64,000 nucleotides of DNA from Bradyrhizobium cosmicum. GTDB taxonomy: Bacteria > Pseudomonadota > Alphaproteobacteria > Rhizobiales > Xanthobacteraceae. The stretch lies in the NCBI RefSeq assembly GCF_007290395.2, contig NZ_CP041656.2, positions 2,790,001 to 2,854,000 on the forward strand, read 5' to 3'. The notes beneath the pieces were generated by a model. It made no database searches. It had not been told where the DNA came from and saw only the letters and a list, made by a program, of their open reading frames with translations. Position numbers and translations under genes: made by a program. Positions 1 through 8,412 of the stretch are shown here, piece after piece (the stretch's first letter is position 1; every line of letters starts with the position of its first letter).

Positions 1-366
1 CATCGGACCCGTGGCCAGCGTGTTCGCCAGCGTGGCGTCGCCGATCGCGGCGCTGCGGTCGACCAGCAGCAGGTCGATCGCGACCACCTTCGGCTTGAAC
101 TGCACGATGGTGTCGACGACGCGGGCGAGATCGGCGCGCGGCAGCGGATAGCTGCCGCCCCGCTTCACCACGGTGTCGTCGATCGCGACGATGGTGACGA
201 GATCGGGCGGAACCTGCACGCCGCGGACCTGGGTTCGCCAATCCGTCAGCGTCGCCTCGAGGCGATCGAGAAAACGCAGGTGACCATTGGCATGGCCGGC
301 ATAGATGCCCGCGCCCCACAGCCCGGTGAGGACGAGTGCCGCCAAGATCTGAACGCGTCTCTTCAT
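1..366 (-). CDS. CHASE2-domain sensor protein (partial, C-terminus off the window)
   Basis: The protein begins with a basic N-terminus (MKRRVQ) and one hydrophobic segment (about residues 6-25), followed by an extracytoplasmic stretch reading FLDRLEATLTDWR, then DLVTIVAIDD and PKVVAIDLLL. These are typical of CHASE2, the periplasmic sensory domain usually joined to an adenylate/guanylate cyclase, kinase or GGDEF output. The visible part is 122 residues and the output domain lies beyond the window, so cyclase is inferred only. The FecR-domain gene lies 63 bases upstream on the same strand; FecR-like and CHASE2-cyclase genes are often paired, which suggests one operon. Confidence 0.75.
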   Translation of the reverse strand, partial: MKRRVQILAALVLTGLWGAGIYAGHANGHLRFLDRLEATLTDWRTQVRGVQVPPDLVTIVAIDDTVVKRGGSYPLPRADLARVVDTIVQFKPKVVAIDLLLVDRSAAIGDATLANTLATGPM

Positions 367-429
367 TGCGTCGTACTGCAATCTTCTGTGTTGTCAGGGC
401 CTGACGGAGCAGGCCTTACCGACCGGGCC

Positions 430-954
430 TCATTGGCCCAGTCTTGCCATCAGCGCGTCGACGCGCGGCTGGCCCCATGTCTTGACGGTCAATGGACCGG
501 TTGCCTCGACATCGACGCCTTCGCCGGGACCCAGCACGACGCTGCGTCCACGCGCTCTGCGGCTCACGCCGACGCGGCCGTCGGCGACGAAGACCGAAGT
601 CTTTGCATCTGCGACATCGACCGCCCATTTGGTGCCGCGCACCGCGGCGATCGCTTGCGGCGTCAGTACCTTGAAGGGATTGCCGCCGGGCTTTTTGCGC
701 ACGTCGACCAGCAGCGCTTTGCTGCTCAACTCTACCGAGTCTATATGTCCGTCGCGGTTGGCGTCCTTTAGTTCAAATCTGGCACCGCTTTCGGCAACGA
801 TGGTGATGCCGTTGTCGCAGCGCCAAGTCTGCGTGCCCGCGGCCGTCGGCGATGCCGTGCAGCCCGCCGTGGCGGCAGGCTGTGCGCCCGCAGATCCAGT
901 CAATAGAACCAACCCCGCCAGAGCGAAAAACCCGGCGCGCGCGAACCTTCTCAT
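430..954 (-). CDS. FecR-domain secreted protein with an EF-hand-like loop
   Basis: This 174-residue protein starts with a signal peptide (MRRFARAGFF then a hydrophobic core, cleavage near AGAQ, about residue 24). The body matches the FecR domain: GITIVAESGARFEL, ALLVDV, FKVLTPQAIAAVRGTKW, then VFVADGRVGVS. FecR-type domains act in the periplasm or at the membrane as signalling or peptidoglycan/polysaccharide-associated modules. Unusually, residues 64-75 read DANRDGHIDSVE, a complete EF-hand calcium loop at a turn of the domain. The start is the ATG before the signal peptide; an upstream in-frame ATG would add nine residues unlike a leader. It precedes the CHASE2 gene on the same strand. Confidence 0.8.
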   Translation of the reverse strand: MRRFARAGFFALAGLVLLTGSAGAQPAATAGCTASPTAAGTQTWRCDNGITIVAESGARFELKDANRDGHIDSVELSSKALLVDVRKKPGGNPFKVLTPQAIAAVRGTKWAVDVADAKTSVFVADGRVGVSRRARGRSVVLGPGEGVDVEATGPLTVKTWGQPRVDALMARLGQ

Positions 955-1601
955 GCCAGCCTCCGTTTGCGTGCTCGGCACAGTTCAAGGCGATGTTGAT
1001 ACGGCACCGTATCACACGCAGAGGCTGCTGAATAGTGCCGCTCTGGGAGCTATTTCCTCGCTGCGGCATTTTCCAGACAGGCGCGATCAACTTTCAGTCA
1101 GGGACGTCGGACGAGTTCGGCCTGCATCTGCATGGTTCGAGATGCCCGCTTTGGCGGGCTCCTCACCATGAGGGTCTGAAATCTCGTCGCGGAACGCGCC
1201 CTCATCCCGAGGGTCGCCGGAGGCGGGCGTCTCCGAGGATGGCCGTCGGCGAGGGCGGATCCACCAGCCTCGCACAACGCTTCACCGCTATCGTCCGGGT
1301 ATTGAAGACCACGAAAACGACTTGGTTGGATGGCCTAGAGAGGCGGCTGGAGAGGTTCGCTGACCGTGCCGAACCGGCCGAGAATTATAGTTAACAGATG
1401 CGCCTAAGTCCGTAATTGTGCGGGCGTTTTCTCGAAATGGCACAGCGTTAACGAGCTGCCTCACATCCGCCCGAACTTAATCCGCATTTAACTAAAAGTC
1501 GCCTTAATGACGCTCCGGCCCTCTGCGAAATGCTGTTCCCGGATCGTGACCAGCGGCACTTCTAAGGGGGACTTAGTGACACCGTCCTGGACGCAAGGCG
1601 A
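955..1601. other. Intergenic region between divergent genes
   Basis: This region separates the leftward FecR gene from the rightward DUF2778 gene, so it should hold both promoters. The only structure I can support is the imperfect palindromic repeat listed separately. The half nearer the DUF2778 gene is less GC-rich, as expected for promoter DNA, but no clear -35/-10 pair stands out. No convincing small gene is present. Confidence 0.6.
1135..1262. repeat. Dispersed intergenic palindromic repeat
   Basis: The segment contains GCCCGCTTTGGCGGGC, the phrase CTCACCATGAGGG and later CCTCATCCCGAGGG with GGAGGCGGGCGTCTCC. It reads as nested GC-rich hairpins of the 'CTCAGGATGAGG' type common between Bradyrhizobium genes. 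A related element lies near 16.03-16.17 kb. It has no coding signature. Confidence 0.55.
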
Positions 1602-2777
1602 ATGAGTACGAGTATCGCGGCGCAAAGTAACGCGGCACGGAAGTCCGAGAATCTCTCCAGAAAGTCTCTTCGGAAACCTTCCCGGAAAATGACTAACACC
1701 AATTGGCTTGGCGCTGCCGCCATCGGCTGCGCCGTGCTTGGCGCCGGCTGGACCGTCTACAGCAACGTGCTCGGCGCCAGCGTCTATCCGAGCGTCGGCA
1801 GCACCGGCTACGACGAGCCCGTGATCAAGCGAGCGCCCAAGGTGGCGCTGCGCGAGGCGGGCGACGCCATCAAGGAAGCCTTCGCCCTGTTGCCCGACCG
1901 GCTTCAGGTCGCAGCTCCGATCTCGCGCGAAATGTTCAACGAGCGCTTTGCCGCGGCCGCGACCCAGGGTGTGGCGTCGAATGCGGCGGGCGCGGTCACC
2001 GCAACCCAAATTGCCGCCGCCAGGGAAACGTCGAAGGACGCCCCGAAGCAGAGCGTGATCGCGAAGGTCGCCGAGGCGCTGAAGCCGGCGGCTCCGGCCA
2101 AGATCGCGGATGCGGCCAAGGCCAAGCGCGGCGCCGATGCCCAGATACAGCTGGCCTCGGCCGATCCGGCCGAGATCGTGCCGGCGCCCGAAGCGAAGCC
2201 AAAGTCGTTCGCCGATCGCGCCAAGGCTGCGGTGATGTCGATCACCGGTCCTCGTCAGTCGATGGTGGAGAAGCTCTGGGGCAAGCGCGAGCCGTCCGGC
2301 GGCCTGCTCGCCTATGCCTCCGCCGATGCCAGCGTGACCGCCTCGATCGCACCGCGGGAGCAGAACCCCATGCTCGGCGGTTCGGCGCCCTACGAGCGCG
2401 ACACCGCGGTCTACGACATCACCGCCAAGACGGTTTACCTGCCCGACGGCACCAAGCTCGAGGCGCATTCCGGCCTCGGCTCCAATCTCGACGATCCGCG
2501 CTCGTCGAAGGTGCGCATGCGCGGCGTGACGCCGCCGCACATCTACACGCTGAAACCGCGCGAGGCGCTGTTCCACGGCGTCCCGGCGCTGCGCCTGACC
2601 CCGATCGGCGGCGAGAGCGCGATCTACGGCCGCGACGGCCTGCTGGCGCACACCTTCATGCTCGGGCCGAACGGCGACTCCAACGGTTGCGTGTCGTTCA
2701 AGGATTACTACGCATTCCTCGACGCCTATCGCAACAAGGGCATCCGCAAGCTCGCGGTGCTGGCGCGGGTGGACTGA
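1602..2777 (+). CDS. DUF2778 (L,D-transpeptidase-like/Tlde1-like) membrane-anchored protein
   Basis: This 391-residue protein has one hydrophobic segment at about residues 34-54, then a long Ala/Lys/Pro-rich low-complexity linker (about 60-240), and a C-terminal domain from about 265 with the DUF2778 signature. The catalytic-type motif reads HTFMLGPNGDSNGCVSF, with H350 and C363, which is the L,D-transpeptidase-like Cys/His arrangement. By family knowledge the domain should act on peptidoglycan in the periplasm; the related Tlde1 proteins of other bacteria are secreted peptidoglycan-targeting toxins. There is no adjacent immunity or type VI secretion gene, so a cell-wall housekeeping role is likelier. 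An internal ATG near 1689, just before the hydrophobic segment, is an alternative start. Confidence 0.75.
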   Translation: MSTSIAAQSNAARKSENLSRKSLRKPSRKMTNTNWLGAAAIGCAVLGAGWTVYSNVLGASVYPSVGSTGYDEPVIKRAPKVALREAGDAIKEAFALLPDRLQVAAPISREMFNERFAAAATQGVASNAAGAVTATQIAAARETSKDAPKQSVIAKVAEALKPAAPAKIADAAKAKRGADAQIQLASADPAEIVPAPEAKPKSFADRAKAAVMSITGPRQSMVEKLWGKREPSGGLLAYASADASVTASIAPREQNPMLGGSAPYERDTAVYDITAKTVYLPDGTKLEAHSGLGSNLDDPRSSKVRMRGVTPPHIYTLKPREALFHGVPALRLTPIGGESAIYGRDGLLAHTFMLGPNGDSNGCVSFKDYYAFLDAYRNKGIRKLAVLARVD

Positions 2778-2800
2778 TCCCGGCTCGTTCTCGATGATGC

Positions 2801-2834
2801 AAAAGGGCCGCTCGCAGCGGCCCTTTTCTTTTTT
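2801..2834. terminator. Bidirectional rho-independent terminator
   Basis: A perfect 12-bp stem (AAAAGGGCCGCT / AGCGGCCCTTTT) with a 3-base loop is followed by CTTTTTT on the plus strand and has an A-run on the other side. It sits between the convergent DUF2778 and SDR genes and can stop transcription from both. Confidence 0.9.
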
Positions 2835-2838
2835 CGCT

Positions 2839-3663
2839 TCAGCCCGGCCAGCACTGTCCGCCGCCGTCGATCCGCAGCACCTGGCCGGAGACGAAGGCGC
2901 CCATGGGGCCGGCGAAAAATTCGACGACGCGCGCGACCTCGTCGACGGTCGCGATGCGGTCGAGCGTGCCGGTCTCGACCATCCTGTCGGGGTCCACCGC
3001 GCGGGTGCCGAGGAAGCGGCCGGTGCGGGTATCGCCGGGCGCGATGCAGTTGACGGCGATGTCGTAGGGGCGGAGCTGGTCGGCGAGGCATCGCGTGTAA
3101 TGGGTCACGCCGGCCTTCGACACCGCATAGATCGCGCCATTGGTGCGCCCTTTGAACGCGGCGACCGAGCCGAGCGTGACGATGCGGCCGCGCCGCCGCT
3201 CCATCATGCCCTTCGCGACCGCCTGGCAGGTCAGGATGGTCGAGAGCAGGTTGCGCTCCAGCACCGCGCGCACGTCGGCCTCCTTGATGTGCACCGCGTC
3301 GTTCGGATCGGGCTTGCCGCCGGTCGCCGCAATGTCGCCGCCGGCATTGTGCACGAGAATGTCGATCGGTCCGAGCGCGGCTTCAGTCTCGCCAATCACG
3401 CGCGCGATGTCCTCGCCTTTGGTGAGATCGCCGAGCACGCGCTGGCTGCGGACACCGAACTGGCGGCCGATCTCCGCGGCCACCGCGGTCAGCGAGGTGC
3501 CCTCGCCATATTCCGCGGGCCCGTTTTCGCGCATGCCGTGAATGGCGACGTCGGCACCGAGCGCGGCGAGCTTTTCCGCGAAGGCGCGGCCGAGCCCGCG
3601 CCCCGCGCCGGTGACGAGCGCAACCTTGCCTGCCAGAATCTTCGCCGTGTCATGCGATGCCAT
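2839..3663 (-). CDS. SDR-family NAD(P)-dependent oxidoreductase
   Basis: This is a classical short-chain dehydrogenase of 274 residues. The cofactor motif TGAGRGLG lies at residues 18-25, NAG at 106-108, the catalytic Ser near 166 (TLGSVAAF), and YxxxK is Y179/K183 (YAVSK). The C-terminal GGGQCWPG region fits the family. The substrate cannot be read from sequence; members of this subfamily are often called 3-oxoacyl-ACP reductase-like. The start chosen is the ATG (MASHD) close to the family N-terminus; a longer frame would run back toward the caspase gene. It lies 83 bases downstream of the caspase gene on the same strand and ends at the shared terminator. Confidence 0.85.
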   Translation of the reverse strand: MASHDTAKILAGKVALVTGAGRGLGRAFAEKLAALGADVAIHGMRENGPAEYGEGTSLTAVAAEIGRQFGVRSQRVLGDLTKGEDIARVIGETEAALGPIDILVHNAGGDIAATGGKPDPNDAVHIKEADVRAVLERNLLSTILTCQAVAKGMMERRRGRIVTLGSVAAFKGRTNGAIYAVSKAGVTHYTRCLADQLRPYDIAVNCIAPGDTRTGRFLGTRAVDPDRMVETGTLDRIATVDEVARVVEFFAGPMGAFVSGQVLRIDGGGQCWPG

Positions 3664-3746
3664 GATCTTGTTCCTGTCGTGAGATGTCGGTCCGCCGCGG
3701 GATCGAGGCCGATCGCCAGCGCCTGCGCCCGGGTGATATCGCACGA

Positions 3747-5111
3747 TCAGCGTTTGACGAAAACCAGATTGCAGGCCCGCGCCTCGTTGCGCTTGCCGCT
3801 GCCCCGGCTACGGTCGAACTGCGCGTCGACCGTAAAGGCGTAGGGCGAGCCGGGCGCGACGTTGTTGAGGGTATACGTGCTCGCCCCCGTCGTCCCGCGC
3901 GCGCTCAAGGTCGTCTTGCCGTCCGCCGGGATCTGGCCGTCGATCTCCAGCCGGTTGACGCCGCTCGGCCCCTGCACCTCGGCGTGAAACACGCCGTTCG
4001 TCACGGTTGCCGCGAGGGCCCTGGTGAAGCCCTGCGCCTTGCCCGTGGCCTGGCAATTCAAAGTCACGTCCCAGTTGCCGTCAAAATCCTTGCTGCCGCC
4101 GACTCGGGCATTGCCAGCCGCCGGCGCAAGCGCCGTCTTCTGTTTCAATCCTTCGACTCGCGCCCTGGCGAGGGTCGCGAAGATGCAATTCGGGAATCTG
4201 GCGAGATGGTCTTCGTAGGCCCCCAGCGTGCCGATGCCGTCCGCGGCCTTCCAATGCGCCTCTGCGGCTGCGCAGGGATCAGCCTTTGGCGTGGCCTGGG
4301 GCGCGGCTGGCGCCACCGTGACCGACACCGGCCCATTCAGATAGAACTTGCCGATGATCGACAGCGACAGCTCCGGGAGCTGGGTCTTGCCGCTGCTGTC
4401 ATAGACATCGCTGCTGATGTCGCGGAAGACGTCGCCGATTTCCTGCGGCTCCTCGATGTGCTTGAGGAACGCGGTCGTATAGGGACTGTTGCGGCCGGTG
4501 CCGTCGGCGGCGGTCTGCCCCGATTGCGTCGAGAACGACACGATCGTGCCGCGCGGCGCCTCGACCTTCGACAAGCCGCGTCCGACCGAGGCGGCCCGCG
4601 TCGCGGAGCGCTTGAGGGTTTCGGCCAGCGGATTGTCGCGGCAGGAATCCAGCACGAGGATGCGAAGGTTCTTGGCCTGCTGCAGATCGTTCACGATGTC
4701 GTCGACCCGCACGAAGCGCTTGAGGTCCGCTTCATCGGTCAGCATGGCGTCAACCGGCATCAGGTAGTTCACGCCGTTGTACTGCATCGCATGTCCGCTG
4801 TAGTAGAACAGCGCGACATCGGCCCGGCTTGCCGCGCGCGCGAAGCGGATGGTCAGGTCCTGCATGTCGGCCTGTCGCAGGTCGATGCCCTGGAGCACCT
4901 CGAAGCCGCTGCGCTTGAGCGAGCCGGCCACGTCCTCGGCGTCGTGCGCGGGGTTCGGGAGCTGCGCCGTGGAGGCATAGGCGCCGTTGCCGATCACCAG
5001 CGCAACCCGGGTGTCCGCCGATGCGGGAACAACGCAGAGCCAGCAGGCGAGGAGGGCCAGAGAGAGTCCGGGCAAGAATCCGGACAGGTGAAATCCTGAA
5101 AGAGCGCGCAT
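3747..5111 (-). CDS. Secreted caspase-family (peptidase C14, orthocaspase-like) protein
   Basis: The 454-residue protein has a clear signal peptide (residues 1-32, cleavage after ASA), then a p20-like caspase domain at about 34-270. The catalytic dyad is visible as H107 (YYSGHAMQ) and C157 (LDSCRDNP), with ALVIGNGAY at the domain start. After a Pro/Ala linker, the C-terminal about 110 residues (from DFDGNWDV) look like a beta-sandwich with two Cys (LNCQ, ARACN) that could bridge. Family knowledge predicts an Arg/Lys-directed cysteine peptidase. The export signal places it in the periplasm, so it may process secreted or envelope proteins. The partner is unknown. Confidence 0.88.
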   Translation of the reverse strand: MRALSGFHLSGFLPGLSLALLACWLCVVPASADTRVALVIGNGAYASTAQLPNPAHDAEDVAGSLKRSGFEVLQGIDLRQADMQDLTIRFARAASRADVALFYYSGHAMQYNGVNYLMPVDAMLTDEADLKRFVRVDDIVNDLQQAKNLRILVLDSCRDNPLAETLKRSATRAASVGRGLSKVEAPRGTIVSFSTQSGQTAADGTGRNSPYTTAFLKHIEEPQEIGDVFRDISSDVYDSSGKTQLPELSLSIIGKFYLNGPVSVTVAPAAPQATPKADPCAAAEAHWKAADGIGTLGAYEDHLARFPNCIFATLARARVEGLKQKTALAPAAGNARVGGSKDFDGNWDVTLNCQATGKAQGFTRALAATVTNGVFHAEVQGPSGVNRLEIDGQIPADGKTTLSARGTTGASTYTLNNVAPGSPYAFTVDAQFDRSRGSGKRNEARACNLVFVKR

Positions 5112-5220
5112 GAATACCGTCCGAGGAAAAATCGAAAAATATCCCCCAGATTAGCGCATGCGGCACCGACTTCAATGTCCTTGTCGGGAACCGCTCGGAT
5201 CTGGCGACCATGGCATCCCG

Positions 5221-5859
5221 TCACGCCGGGCTCGCGGCCACCGTCTTGCGCAGCGCCATCTCGGTCGCGATCGCCTCCCGCACTGCGGGACGCGCCTGCA
5301 TGCGGCCGAGATAGGCCGACAAGGCTGGCCATTGCGCGATGTCGACGCCGGCGGGGCGAAGCAGCAGCAAGGCCCAGGTGAGGTGAGCATCCGCGACGGT
5401 GAAGCTCTTGCCGACGAGGAATTCGCGGTCCTCGAGATGTGCCGATGGCACCGCCAGCGTTTGCGTGATCCTTGCGCGCGGCTTGGCCAGCGAGCCGTCG
5501 TCCTTGTACCAGAAGGTCGGAAACAGGAACGCCTTGTGGATCTCGGTGCCGATGAAGCTCAGCCATTCCTGCAGGCGGTAGCGGTCGGGATCGCCGAAGC
5601 CTGGCGCAAGGCCGGTCTCGGGCTTCACATCGGCGATGTATTGCAGCACCGCGGCGCTCTCGGTCAGCCGTTCGCCGTTCTCCAGCACCAGGACGGGCAC
5701 TGCGCCCTTCGGCGAGACGCCGCGAAAATCGCTGCCGTCGTCCGCGACCTTCTTCGTCCAGATGTGGGCGAGGTGGTACTGCGCCTCGATGCCGGCCTCC
5801 ATCAGCGCGATGCGGCTGGCGAGCGAGCAGGCCATCGGAAAGAAATAGAGTTTCAGCAT
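5221..5859 (-). CDS. Glutathione S-transferase family protein
   Basis: This 212-residue cytosolic GST has a thioredoxin-like N-terminal domain (MLKLYFFPMACSLASRIAL, GAVPVLVLENGERLTES, with glutathione-binding E67-S68) and an all-helical C-terminal domain (FTVADAHLTWALLL). A Cys-Ser pair at residues 11-12 matches the beta-class catalytic position. It probably conjugates or reduces electrophiles with glutathione. It begins 13 bases after the isochorismatase stop codon, so the two are translated from one message. Confidence 0.88.
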   Translation of the reverse strand: MLKLYFFPMACSLASRIALMEAGIEAQYHLAHIWTKKVADDGSDFRGVSPKGAVPVLVLENGERLTESAAVLQYIADVKPETGLAPGFGDPDRYRLQEWLSFIGTEIHKAFLFPTFWYKDDGSLAKPRARITQTLAVPSAHLEDREFLVGKSFTVADAHLTWALLLLRPAGVDIAQWPALSAYLGRMQARPAVREAIATEMALRKTVAASPA

Positions 5860-5872
5860 CGCTCGCGCTCCG

Positions 5873-6466
5873 TCAGGTCAGCACATCGCCTTGCGCGATG
5901 ATCGCAAACCGATCCGACAATTCGGCCAGCGCGACCTCGTGAATCGTGCGTGCCGACAGCGCGCCGCCGCGGCCGTCCGGCAGGTCGCGGGTGGCGCAGG
6001 CGTCGGCCGCGATCGTGGTGCGCAGCCCGAGGTCGAGCGCGGCGCGCGCCGTTGAGCTGACGCACATGTGGGTCATGAAGCCCGCAAGCACGATGTTGGT
6101 GCGGCCGGTCGCAGCTATGCTTGCTTGCAGGTCGGTGCCGGCAAAGGCGTTCGGCAGTGCCTTCTCGATCACGGGCTCGCCCTCCAGCGGTGTCAGGCTC
6201 GACACGATCGCCCCGCGCTCGGCCTCTCGATCGAACAGGCTGCCGGCGCGACCCCGGTGCGCGATGTGGAAGATCGCAGCGCCGCTCTGCCGCGCGCGGG
6301 CGAGCAGTTTTGCGGCGACCGCGATCGCGGGCTCGGCGTCGGGCAAGGCGAGGGGACCGGAACGATATTCGTTCTGGATGTCGATCAGCACCAGGCAGGA
6401 ATCGGCGAGCCTGGGCGGATTGAGATCGGCGCCGGAGAGCTCGAGCAGGGTCTTGGGAGCGGTCAT
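5873..6466 (-). CDS. Isochorismatase-family cysteine hydrolase
   Basis: The 197-residue protein has the family triad: D29 (VLIDIQNEY), K102 (VIEKALPNAF) and C135 (FMTHMCVSSTAR), preceded by the usual cis-peptide region. Members hydrolyse amides or vinyl ethers (nicotinamidase, N-carbamoyl hydrolases, isochorismatase); the substrate here is open. The start is the ATG before MTAPKTLLEL; an in-frame ATG 60 bases upstream would overlap the regulatory region. It is the first gene of a two-gene operon with the GST and is transcribed away from a LysR gene. Confidence 0.88.
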   Translation of the reverse strand: MTAPKTLLELSGADLNPPRLADSCLVLIDIQNEYRSGPLALPDAEPAIAVAAKLLARARQSGAAIFHIAHRGRAGSLFDREAERGAIVSSLTPLEGEPVIEKALPNAFAGTDLQASIAATGRTNIVLAGFMTHMCVSSTARAALDLGLRTTIAADACATRDLPDGRGGALSARTIHEVALAELSDRFAIIAQGDVLT

Positions 6467-6538
6467 GCTGGTCAGGCCTTCTGAGGGGATCGGATGCGTG
6501 ACACTAGCGCGGCCGCGGCCTGCCATTGTGCAGGACTA

Positions 6539-6557
6539 TTGCAGCATATGGCTGCAA
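6539..6557. promoter_or_regulatory. Probable LysR operator (inverted repeat)
   Basis: TTGCAGC-ATATG-GCTGCAA is a perfect 7-bp inverted repeat between the divergent LysR and isochorismatase genes, 38 bases before the LysR start. Two extra TGCAGG half-sites flank it on either side (near 6529 and 6561), giving a cluster typical of LysR recognition and activation sites. Confidence 0.65.
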
Positions 6558-6595
6558 ATTTGCAGGCGACGGCCGCCCCTGCTAGGCTTGTCGCC

Positions 6596-7435
6596 ATGAA
6601 CTGGGACGATCTGCGCATCATCGCCGCGGTGAGGGACGAGGGCACCTATGCCGGCGCCAGCGCGCGGCTGCGCATCGACGAGACCACGGTCGGCCGCAGG
6701 CTTGCGCGTATCCAGCGAGATCTCGGCGTGCCGCTGTTCGACGCGGTGGATGGGCTGCGCCGGCCGACCCGCCATTGCGAGGCGGTGCTCGATCATGTCG
6801 GCGCGATGGCCGCGCATGTCGCCGCGATCGATCGCATCAAGGAGAGCCAGGTGGGCCCCGTCGGCCGGCTGCGCATCGCCTCGACCAATGCGGTCGCCGA
6901 AGAGCTGCTGGCGCCGCACGCCAGTGCCTTCCTGCGCGATCATCCGGGGCTGACCCTCGAATTCCTGACCTCCAGCGGCAACGTCAAGTTTTCGCGCTGG
7001 CAGGCCGACCTCGCCATTCGCCTGCGCAAGCCGGAGAAGGGCGACTTCACCATCTCGAAGCTCGGCGATGTCAGGCTGTATTTCTTTGAGCCCGCCGACC
7101 GCAGCGGCGGCGAGCCGGTCACGTGCGTTTATCCGGACGAGCTCGACGCCATTCCGGAGCAGCAGTTCCTGCGCGCCAAGCGGCTGACGAACATGCGCTG
7201 TGTCACAGACAATGTCCGCATCATCAAGACACTGATCCAGTCGCATCAGGCCGTCGGCGTGCTGCCCGAGCACAGCTGCGGAGATCTGCTCGCCGACCGT
7301 GGCCTGCACGCGACGCTGCTGCCGAAGCGGCGTGATGTCTGGTTGCTGGTGCAGAATCATCTCAAGCGCGATCCGGCGACGCGGCTCACCATCGCATGGG
7401 TGCGGCACTGCTTCGGGGATTTTTCGCGCGGCTGA
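6596..7435 (+). CDS. LysR-family transcriptional regulator
   Basis: This 279-residue protein has an N-terminal winged HTH (MNWDDLRIIAAVRDEGTYAGASARLRID, TTVGRRLARIQRDLG) and a C-terminal substrate-binding domain beginning near residue 85 (GPVGRLRIASTNAVAEELL). The start at MNWDD places the HTH at the normal position; a start 102 bases upstream would run through the operator. It is divergent from the isochorismatase-GST operon with an inverted repeat between, so it most likely controls that operon and itself. The HTH resembles the group in which 'DET' replaces the usual 'SQP/SQS' of the recognition region. Confidence 0.9.
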   Translation: MNWDDLRIIAAVRDEGTYAGASARLRIDETTVGRRLARIQRDLGVPLFDAVDGLRRPTRHCEAVLDHVGAMAAHVAAIDRIKESQVGPVGRLRIASTNAVAEELLAPHASAFLRDHPGLTLEFLTSSGNVKFSRWQADLAIRLRKPEKGDFTISKLGDVRLYFFEPADRSGGEPVTCVYPDELDAIPEQQFLRAKRLTNMRCVTDNVRIIKTLIQSHQAVGVLPEHSCGDLLADRGLHATLLPKRRDVWLLVQNHLKRDPATRLTIAWVRHCFGDFSRG

Positions 7436-7556
7436 CGGCCGGTGGCCTTGCCGTGAACGCGGTCCGCCCATGGCGCGACCAAGTTTTGGGAGCGCAGGGA
7501 TTGCACGCGCGCGAAGGTTGCGTAATCTCGCGGGCAAAAGTTGAGATCAGGCAGGC

Positions 7557-8300
7557 ATGACCACTCTTGAACAAACGACCAGGCCGCGGGCCAGACCGCA
7601 GGAATGGAAGGCGATCGTCGTCCTGATCCTGCTGATCCCGGTGCTGTGGTCGCCGCCGTTCCTGTTTCGCTTCTTCCTGTATCAGCCGTTCAGCATTCCC
7701 TCGAGCTCGATGATGCCGACGCTGATGACCGGCGATTACGTGTTCGCTTCGAAGCGCGCCTATGGCTACGGGCCCTATTCGTTTCCCTTTGCGTCGTCCC
7801 TGATCTCGAGCCGTGTCTTTGCCGCCGAGCCCGAATATGGCGATATCGTCGTGTTTCGCACGCCACAGGACACGTCGGTCGACTATGTCAAGCGCGTGGT
7901 CGGGCTGCCTGGCGACCGCATCCAGATGCGGCAGGGCCAGCTCTTTCTCAATGAGAAGCCGGTCGCTCGCGTCGCTCTGAAGGAGACAGGCGGTGAGGCC
8001 GCCTGTGGCACCGACGACGCGAAAGTCAGGAACTGGCGCGAGACACTGCCGAACGGCGCGTCTTACGTCACCTACGACTGCGTCGACAGCGGCTACTACG
8101 ACAACACTGGCGTCTACACCGTGCCGCCGGGCCATTTTTTCGTGCTCGGCGACAACCGCGACAACTCCACCGACAGCCGCGTGATGACCGCCATAGGCTT
8201 CGTGCCGATGGACAATCTGGTCGGCCGGGTGACGCGGATCATCTGGTCCCTCGACGACGACGGCGAGCCACGCTTCGAGCGGATGGGCAAGGTGCGGTAG
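7557..8300 (+). CDS. lepB: Signal peptidase I
   Basis: The 247-residue protein has one membrane segment (about 18-40) followed by a periplasmic SPase I fold. The catalytic Ser is S51 in IPSSSMMPTL and the general-base Lys is K112 in DYVKRVVGLPGD. Box E is GDNRDNSTDSR near residue 200. It removes signal peptides from exported proteins at the membrane surface. Between boxes D and E lies an insertion bounded by two Cys (ACGT..., YDC) that could form a disulfide. A close paralogue follows immediately. Whether this is the main housekeeping copy cannot be judged, since no rnc or era gene is adjacent. Confidence 0.93.
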   Translation: MTTLEQTTRPRARPQEWKAIVVLILLIPVLWSPPFLFRFFLYQPFSIPSSSMMPTLMTGDYVFASKRAYGYGPYSFPFASSLISSRVFAAEPEYGDIVVFRTPQDTSVDYVKRVVGLPGDRIQMRQGQLFLNEKPVARVALKETGGEAACGTDDAKVRNWRETLPNGASYVTYDCVDSGYYDNTGVYTVPPGHFFVLGDNRDNSTDSRVMTAIGFVPMDNLVGRVTRIIWSLDDDGEPRFERMGKVR

Positions 8301-8412
8301 CCTCGCTTCATTCGACATGACGCGAATGTCTGCGAAATTTCACTCCAGGGTAGCGCTGCACCGAAGCAGCTGGTAGGCAGTTGCTCCATCAGCATCGCAG
8401 GTAGGGTTTGGA

